From NCBI GenBank assembly GCA_004352715.1, contig SCFE01000046.1:154229-218228 (forward strand): a stretch of 64,000 bases of DNA. The letters are read 5' to 3'. The notes beneath the pieces were generated by a model that ran no database searches, was not told the DNA's origin, and saw only the letters and a list, made by a program, of their open reading frames with translations. The stretch comes from Hofstenia miamia (taxonomy: Eukaryota > Xenacoelomorpha > Acoela). Shown here in pieces: positions 28,901-40,400 of the stretch (its first letter is position 1; every line of letters begins with the position of its first letter). The translations under genes were made by a program, and so were the position numbers.

Positions 28901-31385
28901 TGCCGGCATTGTATTTATACACATAAACATAAAACGTCTTTTCTTCAAGAAAAAATACATATTCTTTGAAAAATGGATATTTTATGAAAACCACTAAATA
29001 TGTTTTTTATCACAATATTGTTAAAATAATTGCAATAAATATAGTGAAGAAGTTTATTTTAACACGTGGAAAAAACTATAATATATTTCTGGTTTACAAA
29101 TATTTTGCTGAATTATTTTTATCAAGAAAAAATGTAGTTGAGACATGAAATACCAAGCCATAGCTAGACATGAACGTTTTTCAGATTCAAATTTTTCAAT
29201 ACGACTATAGTGGCTTTTAAACCTAAGGTATACACATATTGCGTGCGAATTCAGAAAAGAATGGTCGCGTAAAAACAAAGGCTGCGGTACTTCAAATGTT
29301 CTGACGATATCTATAAATTCAAATGGGAAAAAATCAGAAAACAGAAACCAAAATGTTGTTTACAGAATTTAATCAGTCATTTGCGAACGGCTCATCCCAA
29401 TTACCGTCAGAAAATCATTCGGCTTAATGTGGCTGTTTTTTTTACAACTGAAAATGATATTTTTAGTATGGAAGTATATACAGGTAGTTAGATTGGGTTG
29501 GCGAAGAAGGCTTACCCTTCAATTTTACCATGGACGAAATTTGAACGAGATTATATCATGGCGTTGCAGAGACTTGAAGTTAAAAGTGAGAATTCTCAAA
29601 CGCTGTATTTGGTAGAAATGCAATGAAAAGCATTCAGAGTTACTTCGCACTATGGAATTACTTGGAAAACCTTTTCGAGGACATGAGAGATCCTCCAAAT
29701 GTTAAGAACTCTCTTAAGCTAAAGAGTTCACAGCTAAATTTTCATGAATAAATGTTATTTTAATGATTGACGAAAGTTAAACATAATAATGGGAAATTCA
29801 CGAACTATGTACACGTTTTGCTTCAATATGGTTTCAAATGTGCCTCGCCCAATTGACAAAGGTGACAAACTATTTCTTTTATTCGATAATAATTGCATTT
29901 CATGCGGAGATCATTTATTATCAACTAATGAAGAACAGTCTTGCTTTTCCCCTGATCATTTTAATGTTTCCATACTTTTATCGTGGTGGGTTTTGCATTC
30001 CATCTGACTACAGTTTGGCATTGTCCACTTTTGTGTGTATTCTATATGAACAAATCTCCAGTAATCCTGACGCTAAACAACAGCTATTAAAATTGAGTAA
30101 TGCCGCTGCCTCATTTAGAAGAGCCTTACTTACTTTCATAAAGAAAAACCAAATTCTCTGAAAATATGCAAATATACAAATTTCTATATTCTTCAAGTAA
30201 GACGATTATGAAATATCTTTAAAAAAATTTATCACTGTAGTTGAAAAAAGTGCTTCTGAAGATTTGCCTTACCCCCGTCGCACACTGCCGTTAAGGTAAC
30301 CTTAACTTAAGCCTTAACGGCAGTGTGCGACGATATTTTTTAAGTTAAGGTTAAAATCGAGATGTACGTTCCCGTTAAGTTAAGGTTTATCTTAACGGCA
30401 GTGTGCGACGATCAAGAGGAGGTCGCACACTGCCGTTAAGTTAAGTGTTGTAAAAAATCTCATTATTGCAAAAAGACGACGTCTGCTTACTTTGAACGAA
30501 TTGGAATCGACCCTAAGGTAAAAAGTGCGGAATATATTGTTGGCAAAATGTCTAATAACTGCCAGCCGGTTTTTACCGTTAAATTTGTAATTGAATTGGG
30601 CGAATTTAGAAAAACATCAAAATATTGTATCTTGATTTAATGTTTTTGTTTTTACCTGTTTTTTGAAAAAAATAATTACAGTCAAACCTCGTGTTATCGA
30701 ACGCTTCTGTTCTCGAACAAATCGGTTTTCGACCAAAAAGTTCGAGAATTTTACGTTTCAGAACTCTAGCAAATTTCGGCTCTTGAACAAACCGAAAGAA
30801 GCCAAGCCTACCGAACGCGGCCGAGGGAACTCGAACGCTAAGAACGCTTCCTCCATAGCGCATTTGCAATCAAAGTTCATTCCGAGCAGACGTGTTTGTT
30901 CTTATTTACGTAAATCCAACTTATTTTATCTTTGCATCGTGTATTAGCCCCTATTCGTAGGTCCAAAGAAAAATCGTTTCAATTTTCGAACAGCCTTCTC
31001 TAATAGATTATGTTCGAAAACCGAGGTTTGACTGTATTTTGATTTAATCCATATAGTTTAGAGGTTTTGACTTAGATTTTGCCCGAATGTTCAGTAATTA
31101 TTCAATATTTTATTGTTCAATTTTTTGACCTTTCCTCTAGGTTGTACATAGTGTCTATGGTTATTAAATTTAGATTGATATGGTCACTTTGGTTGTTGAT
31201 TAACAAATTTCAATTACGAATATGAAACTCTGATATGGTTTAACAGGCAATAAGCACACGAGTTAAAAATTGAATTTATGCTATTGTATAACTTTAACTC
31301 CAATATGTTCGTATATAAACGGAGGCTTCGGAATCATGTACATAATTTTTTTAATCGTGTAAATTATTTTGCCATTCTACATATA

Positions 31386-31418
<33 letters not shown>

Positions 31419-34400
31419 CGTTCTAAATCTACAGGCCATGTAGACGAAACATGAGTTAAATTATTGTAGGCTGGTTTACATTAAACAATGTTTTCAAATT
31501 ATTAATAGATCAACAAAAATACAAACATTTAATGAGAAAACTTAGCTAATTTAGCAGGAGTACCACAGTTAATGGAAGAACGCAGCTTACAAAAATTGTT
31601 TAAAAATATGTTTACAAGTCTTATCAAAGCAGACTGAGAGCAGTTACAACTGTTAAATCCATTAATAAATTTAAAACAATTTACAATATGATTTCTACAG
31701 TGTGTAATATTCCGATGAATTTTAAAAAAAGAATAACATCGAACAACATATTCAAAAAATGTATTCGAAGGATGATGTAAGCCACCTCTGGAAATCATTT
31801 CCTGATATGTTCTGGACGGATTGTCGTCTGCTGCACAAGCAAGTTCTTTATGCTTTGAGACAATAAATCCAGAAACAATATTCTTCAGTTGACAGGTTTT
31901 CCAAGCCATTGGATGATTGATATAGAGCGCACATGGAAATGAATGACGAAAATTTATTTCTCGCGGAACAATATCAAGCCTAAAAAAGACAATACAAAGA
32001 AATAAATATTTATAATATGAATTACATAAAATATGCGTCACTTAATATATTTACAATTTATGTATTTATATATGGAAAAATATGTAAACCTTACCTAGTA
32101 CACAGCTGCGCCATATCCAACCGGTGAGTCTCAAAAACTTCTTGACATGAAATGTAAAAACAATCGCCTGCAGTCTGGCGAAAATGCACAAAATGAGACT
32201 CAATATAGAAACCAAGTGTAACATAATTATGCCTAAAAGCCTTGTCAGTTGTAAGAAGAGTGTTCGACATTTCCATAAACCACATGATGTATGAAATAGA
32301 GGGTATGCTGTATCAGCAGTTAAAGAACGAATTCTGCAAGATTTCACAGTCATAAAAAGAGGTAATTTCGCCATTTAATCTAAAATGTGAAATTGATGGG
32401 ATTCTAAAGCTTCTTTAGTTGAATCGCGTTTAATGTTTGGAGCAGTAATGGTCTGAACATTAACAACATTCCACCACTGAGAAATTTCAGTATTGCAGGA
32501 AAGTGAAGCTATAGTTTTTTCATTAAATCCTTTCAAAACAAGTTTGACATTTTGTCTTTCAATCAAAGTAGGAAAAACTGATTTAAAAGTTAAAGTTGAA
32601 AGTCGAACTAACAAGTTTCCTCACTTTTGTATAATGCAATTTAATCTGCCCAATCTGCTACAAATACTTCTCCGTCGTGTAAGAAACTAAGCTGCTTAGA
32701 TTAGAAAACTACTATCAGATTGATTTAAACATTTCGATGTGATTTGTTGAAGTGTTACAGATGGAAAGCTGAGGTACTGTCGAAGTGTTGAGTAGAGAGA
32801 TCTTGATTTCGTCATCCATGTAAAAGCAATCGAAATTATTTCTAGAGAATATAATTTGGCGTTGCTTCGTTTATTAAGCATTTCAAGTTGCAAGATGATA
32901 AAACTTTCTTCAACTGCGTCATCATCATTAATAGGATTTTCGCCTTTAACACGACGAATTACTTCATTTAATTGAGACCAGAAACGTATGCGCTATTCCT
33001 AAATTCGCATTAAAAATAATATATATATATATATATATATTTATAAAAATTTCTGCTCTATAAAATTGTTACTACACGAAATGGTCATTCTATTAAACAA
33101 AGTGAAAAAGACTAATTTAACTTATATTCTAAAAACTTTACATTTTAAAACAATATTTGCGCTTGTAGCGTGAATGAAACCTTGTTGTTTTAACCAATGA
33201 AGTCACTGGTTTCATCTAAACAAATTGTTTTTATTAAACACGGGCGTATGTTATTGAAGTACTCAATTACAATACAATGGTCATCTGAATGGCATACTAA
33301 TTTCCACTGTTTGTTTATGCGAATTTATTAATGCTTATACAAATTCTATTTAAATATTGTCAAATCACTCATCAAAAAACCTTAACTTAACGAAACCGTC
33401 TCACACTGCCGTTGCGGTTAGCCTTAACCTAAGAAATTACGTCTCACACTGCCGTTAAAGCTTAAGTTAAGGTTACCTTAACGGCAGTGTGCGACGGGGG
33501 TTGTCAAATAAAAACTGCTATTCTAAAATTATTTTAAAGAAGAAATTATATTTTCTGAATTATTGCAATAATTGCAATTCTTTATTACCGATTATTAAAA
33601 TTTAAATAATTTATTTTAGCTTTCAAATTATTTGCAATATCATTTTTCCAGCCCCTGGTTTGTTTCAATAACTGAATGATTTCATTGATTCAATTCAATC
33701 GTGACAAGATTATTTTGATGAACAATTGTATTCTTAAATGAAATATTTTTTGCCATAAACTTTTTGAAACGGTTTCGAAATAATCTCAGCTTCACGTTTT
33801 CTACAATATTGATATCTAATCGTAGTTAAGTGCGCAGACGGTTGCAAGTTGTCTGGACGCAAATGTTAGTCTTTGTTGAACCGTGTTATTTAACGGTCGA
33901 GTTAATTTGTTATAAAGCATAGTATGTGCCTGTCTGTGTTTCGCTTCTTTGATTAAAGTAAAAATTTGCAAAGGGGACATTTCCATCCTCAATGAAAATA
34001 TCTTCAAATATTGTGTTAACTTTTTATTTTATTCATTATTATCATCAGAACTCTATCAAAAAATTATTATTGACTTATTCAGAAGAATCTTAGCCATCAC
34101 AATATTAAAGCCATAGCGCTTCCGCAACTTTTATAGATATTTTGCTAGATCTTGTTTTTATCATCTGCGGATTTCCCACTAATTGTTTTATAGAAATTCT
34201 GGTCGTTTGGGACTCTTTCAAGGTTGACCAATGTAGAAAGAAGCAGTTGAATATTGGTTTACAACCTTCACTTTAAATGAATCGAGATGTCATTATCTAT
34301 GCTATTACTTAGTTTCTTAACAGAATCTGACATTCTCAATGTATTGTTATTAAGTGCATAATTTCGTAAATGCAGATTATTCCAGAAGCAACAAGAACAC

Positions 34401-37400
34401 AATTTCAATCTAGAAAACTAAAAGTCCAATTTCTGACATCGGCTTCGCCTTAAAATATTACCGTTTAAAATTTATTCTTCAAAAAATGAATATAATAAAT
34501 TTACTTTCAGGAATTTTGTTCATAATGCTTATAAATTCAAAAAGACAATTCAACAATTCTATATTGTTGAAACTTTTGTTGCTAATATGGTGTTTTCATC
34601 AATGGTCTGAAAATTTAAGTTTTGGTCGTTCTACCTTCTACGTTTTGTTATTAATTTTCTCATATTTAGATTATATATCAAGCTCCATTCTCTGAACGTG
34701 ATTCTAAACGTGAAGTTCTTAAATTGGATTTACATCATCGTATCAGCGATACGCTAGTTCTGTACAAGGACTCCATATTTTGGGCCGATGGGAAAGATAT
34801 TAAATCTGTACCACGGAGTGATGAGAAGCCAATTCTCATGACGCAAGTCTCTTTCTTTGTCAAACAAACTATTTTCAGAGCCATACCGAACAATGGTAGG
34901 AATTTGATGTTTAGCTATCACATATGTAAGTACCATATATGTACTGCTTAAATTGGGTATCTAAAATAGGGTTCTATGGCTTATAATTTTTGGTGCCATT
35001 GATTGTGGTCCCAGTCACGTGAAATGTTCTGGTCACATGTAGTACTATTTTGGCAGAAAATGCCAAAAATTGAGTAATATTCGAAACTTCGTTATCCTAT
35101 TTTCTTCATTTATGGTTCCATTTCAGTTTAGTCCCAGTTACTATGAAATATTTTCCCCAGGTCCCAGTCCCATGGGGCTGGAAGCAGTAAGTCCCATAGG
35201 ATTGAATAGTTCTGCAATACCGTAGTTTACGTTACGACTGATCTGTCTTAATGTGATGTTCAGTTGGCTGTTTTATATTTCTTAAAAGCATTAAGTCATA
35301 TTGTCCAATACTTTAATGGATATTTAAAATTATCACAAATATGAAGTGTGTTTTTCCAAGATTTTCTAAATTTTAAAGTTACCTGATTTTAAGACTAAAC
35401 AGCCAATAATTTCTTTAGCGCGTCGTCGGTCTTCATTCTGCTCGCATTTGTCACTTCGTGACGGTGAAACTAAGATTTCATGTGCATGTCCTACAGGTAT
35501 CGCTTTGAGGAAAACAGACCCTTCTCAATGTGAGGATTCTCCTAAGGAATTTTTTTCTTTCCCGAATTCTCAAGTTCCCATGAATATTGACAAGGGTGTG
35601 CGACGCAGTTATACCTTCCAACCGTTTCAAAATCATCAATTCAAGTCAACAGATTTCTCTTACGAAGGCAAAAGGCTTTTCTTCTCCGATTTGTATTCCA
35701 TCATGTAATTGAACGTCGTAGCGTATATTTAATGTGATGCTAATTTTTAGATCTACTGATTTCAATGGGGAAAATGCGCACTATCTTATTTCTAGTGAAG
35801 AGTACCGTCAAACTTTTCCGAAGGGTGCCATTGTGAAAATTGCTGTCGATTGGTCAGCAGGGAATATTTTTTGGACAGACTCAAGTCTAAAAAAGATATT
35901 TGTCATGCGAATCAAGAAGCCCAAGATTAATCCCTTAATCAGTGAGGGGCTTTTTGAACCATGTGCAATCGCTGTAAATCCAGAGAAAAGGTAAGATATT
36001 GTAAAATCAAAAATCATTCAAATTGTTGATGTTTGTGTATAAATTCGTCCATTTTCTAAACAATTCATCACTCAATATCTCAGACTGCTTTAGGTATGTT
36101 TTTTGGTCCGATCTGAGTACTGGCACCATTGAGCGAGCATACATGGATGGAAAACATCGAACGAAAATAGCAGAAAACTATTTCGGTGTGAAATCCATTG
36201 CCATAGATTACCATGAAAACCGACTTTATTTCACCAGTGAGAATTCCATTTTCATTTCTGACCTCAATGGCAAGGATATCCAAACTGTCGTTAAATTACA
36301 CAATCCTCCATTTGGCATAACCATCGTAAGATTTTTTCAATTGAATCAATTCGGTTCTTGATCAAGTTAGATTGCAGTTTGAAACAGACTTTTTGAATTT
36401 TAATCCAAAGTAATTGCAACATGCAATTTATTTTGAATTTACTCGTGTACTGGTTTTTTAAATTAGTATTTCCGTTTTAGAACCATAAGTTTGCTTCATA
36501 CTCGATATTTTCTATTATTTTATAACTTCAATTGTTCCGTCAACGGTGTTTAATTGATGATTACTAAAACTGCTGACTCACAATTACGTTTTCTGCATAC
36601 GAGGTCATTCTGCTGTCAATTTTACTGCCAGTGAAACGGGAACTAACAGTAATTAAGTACAGTACATTTTCTAGTCCCACGATCTCTTTTTTCCTGAAAT
36701 ATAATTTATTTTGCTTTAAATTTCCTTTCGTTTTGCATTAGTAATCGGTAATTGTTGTTAGATAAACACGAAATATATTTAAAAATGTTCAGCCGCAAAT
36801 GCCTTTAATAATGGTGAGACGGTGTGATAGGTTTGATTTGTATTAATTTTTTTCAACCGTTAAACATACGAAGGTATGCAAAGCACTATTCACTTTTACT
36901 ACTCGTGAGATCCCAGCTTACGATAAGGATTCTCTTCGACAAATTTCATTCATGAAAAACATGTTTTTAAAAGTGTTTTGGTATCAGATATGTTTGATAT
37001 CTTCGATTGTGACGACTCCAGTGATTGCTAAAACACTGCGCGTTTGCTTATCAGTAATTTATAAAATTTATCTTTTTATTTAAAAAGCAACTGAAGCAAT
37101 GCTGAGTATTCTCAAAAATTTATAATTTTAATGTGAATCCTCTTAAGGCATAAAGGTTTTTTATATTTTTGCCATTCTATGATCAAGATATGCATTTACT
37201 GCTTTTAGATGAATAAACATATTTTTTACATCGCGGACTCTAGTTTCAAAAGCATCAGAAAAACTAGCCGCCAGACATTGACATCCAACTATTTCACCAT
37301 AGTGGGCGGGCAGTTTTTGCGAACTCTGACGGATGTACGCTATGTTGCAGATGACGTTCAATTAGGTAAGTAGTTCTTTAAGATGACCATTTAATCCTGA

Positions 37401-40400
37401 AAAGCTACGGAATGTAGGATTTTTATTTTTAGAAACCAATATATTTCCTTAACAGTTCGTCGTCGTTTACATTTTTATTAGTTGGAAGATGTTTGAGGTG
37501 CATTTTGCACCCGAAGATTTTTTCACATTTCATTGTTACTATTATAAATGCCCCCAAACTGTCGAAATATATGAATACCTAAGAACCTACAAATAAATAT
37601 ATTCAAAAAACTCTCTTTCATATATATTAATCATTTTTGGCACTCCTTTTATAGAATCTTAAGTCCTTGTGGGGTGCAAATGTACCCCAAATGATGACGA
37701 ACTTTTAAAGACAATATTGAATGTCTTAGATTCAGGAGATAGAATCCACAGATAATGAACCAAACTACAGAGCTTTTTTTGCAATTTTTCACACAACTTG
37801 AAGAATCTAATCATTAGATTTAACCTTCCTGTTTCCTTAGTTGGCAATGATATGATTGCTCGATAATATAAAATATCGGTTTTACAGTATATTTCGAAAA
37901 GGGAATTCAGTATATAATGTATTTATGGACTAAATCGGTCAGAATTTCAAAGGCAAGTTTATATATGTGATGACGTTTTCACATGATCGAAATGTTTTTC
38001 CGTTGTGTAATATAATTTAATAATATGTAATAAGATATAATATCAAAAACAATATAATATCGTTATATATATTATAATAGTTATATAGAAAAAATACAAT
38101 CATAATTTATTCTAAGAATATTATTATATACCTTTTAATTAATACTTGCCCAATTAAGCCTGTTAGCTATTTAAATGTAGGATACGGATTTTAAAGTTTT
38201 ATGTTATTACTAATTGTTATTTCTTATTAATTTCACTTGAATTATTTTTATGGTTAGGTTAGGTTTGTTTATTTACATTTTTAACTTTTTATTCGTCATG
38301 AATTTCAAAATTTAGAAAATCTGTAAATATTTAGGTCAGTCAGTGTGCATCGAGTCTAAGTGTTCATTTCTGTGCCTACCAAATAAAAAGGGCTACGGAT
38401 GTGCTTGTCCTCCACAGGAAGACTGCAAGGATGGAACGACAACTGTAGAGATTCCATCAAAAGTTCAAAGTAGTAACCAACATGTAAGTGATAAAGGACT
38501 CTCTTCCAAACCAACGAAAAAAGCGGTTACTACTATCAACTGTGGTCCTCAATCTAACTGTTTCAACAGCTCAAATAGTTAGTTTTATTATTCATATTAT
38601 TTTAATTATTTTGTTAGTATTTTAGTTTCATCAATATTAAATTATTTTTGTGTGTGTGTTAAGAAAAACTATGCCATGCTGCCATCTGTCGGCGGAAAGG
38701 GGTTCCTTCTTATTTTTCGTGATTTTGCATCATGCAAGTGACGGGGTGGGGACTTCAAGATTCAAGATTCGATAACAATATTTTGTACTAACCTTTTTTC
38801 AAAAAAAACTTTCTTTGCTTTTTTTCATCTTTTTCACGTTTTAGGTGTTAATAGTACCCCAGTAACAAATTTGTCTTCCGATTATTGATTCAAATGTTGA
38901 ACGAGTCAGACGAAATTTAAGCCCATTCGGAATTAATTTTGTTTGTTTTTCAACATTGTGTTTTTCACTTGGTGTTTTCTTCCTTTGGGAGTTATCTCAA
39001 AAATCGTGCCGTCACACTAGAAGTTCCCATTTAGAAACGTCATGAGTTGATGAGGTAGGGAGGGAGGTTTTCCAAAAGGAAAATTTGACTTGAAGTAATC
39101 ATTGAATACTTCCTTAACATAACGTGGTACATTTTAGTAGGCGTACCTTACATTTCCCCTTAGAGGCGCTTGCAATTAAAAACTCTAGTTTGTACTAAAA
39201 TGTTTTTTGCGGAGTTTGTACTAAGGAACCTGAATCTAATACGTCTGTATTTTAGCATATGGTTTGTATTGCTTCATTAGATATATACTTTCCTGTCGAA
39301 AATTCTTGCCCCATCATCAATATCTTGAAACATTAAATTTCTCGTTGTTTCTAGATGTTCTTCATACGTTGATTATAATTGATGTGTGTGTCGGGGCAAG
39401 AGTTTGATCGACTGTGTATGCTAGCCAGTAACTAAAGAATGCCAGTCTTTACCAGAGATGATAAATGAACTTTATAGAATTGATAAACTGCACGTTTTGC
39501 ACGAAACAAGTTGAATTCTTCACTTTTCATAGAAAATATTGCGTTCATGTAACTGTATGATGCGATGGTAAGGACGCGGAAAATAGTTTCCGACACTGTT
39601 GCCAGTGCATGTATGTTTATCCCTATGAAACAGCTAATTATTCAATTAACTTCAACTGTTTGCTTATCATTTTCATCGCTCACGCTATGTTTTCGTTCAA
39701 TCTAATGTCGTGGTTGGATTCAGCCATTTCAATCACGTTATATGTGAAAGACCGATAATTTTTTTTTATTATTTTACTGCTAATTTTACTCGAAATTTTT
39801 ATTGGATTTTAGAAATTTTTAAAGATTAAAAAATTTTAAGTGTGTTGTCGTTTTATTTATTAGAACTTTTTTCAAAATCGGTTTCTCGCATTTTTATAAT
39901 AATAATTAGTTCAATGTGTAGCAATAAAATCGGTTATTGGGAAAAGTTAAAATTCCACTAGGTTTACTGCTAACTGCAATATAGAAAGTTTTACATCACA
40001 CAACAATATTAAGATTTTAAACTAATAGAACGAAGTATTTTGTCCAAAACTTGGTCATCTTTTGATGTTTCATCAAATTCGTTTTGAATGTCATACTGGT
40101 TATTAGTATCATATATCATCAGTTTTTGGATGTTTTTTAATGTCTGTACTTGCTTTGCACACTATGCATAACTAAGTCTCGATGTACTGTTCTGTTACTA
40201 TGTAGTTCTATCACATTTTTTTAGGTAGTGATAACGTGAGCTTTATTGCAGTAGTGATTGGAGTAATCGTCATGTTGGTCGCCATTTTATTAATTGTAGT
40301 CTTCTTTCTACTGTACAGGTTAGTGCCAATTTTTGTCACATTTGTAATTTATATTTTTGATTTGGAATTAGATGCATATATCGCGAATTTGTACATTAAA

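Larger units (their letters stand above)
30272..33500 (-). mobile_element. P-element/THAP9-like DNA transposon with palindromic terminal repeats
   Basis: The terminal inverted repeats are nearly identical over about 58 bp (left 30272-30332, right ending 33500) and start CCCCCGTCGCACACTGCC. Each end is itself a hairpin with arms of about 21 bp, and further inverted copies of 'gtcgcacactgccgttaag' lie subterminally at 30385-30440 and 33395-33450. The flanking 8-mers ttgcctta and ttgtcaaa agree at 5 of 8 positions, compatible with a decayed 8-bp target duplication as made by P elements. The transposase runs on the minus strand and is broken. It lies in intron 13 of the receptor gene. Confidence 0.75.

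Noticed and set aside
38578-40224. Hidden LDL-A exon before the transmembrane exon
   Set aside because: Searched for Cys-rich, acidic SDE-type exons by eye and found none.
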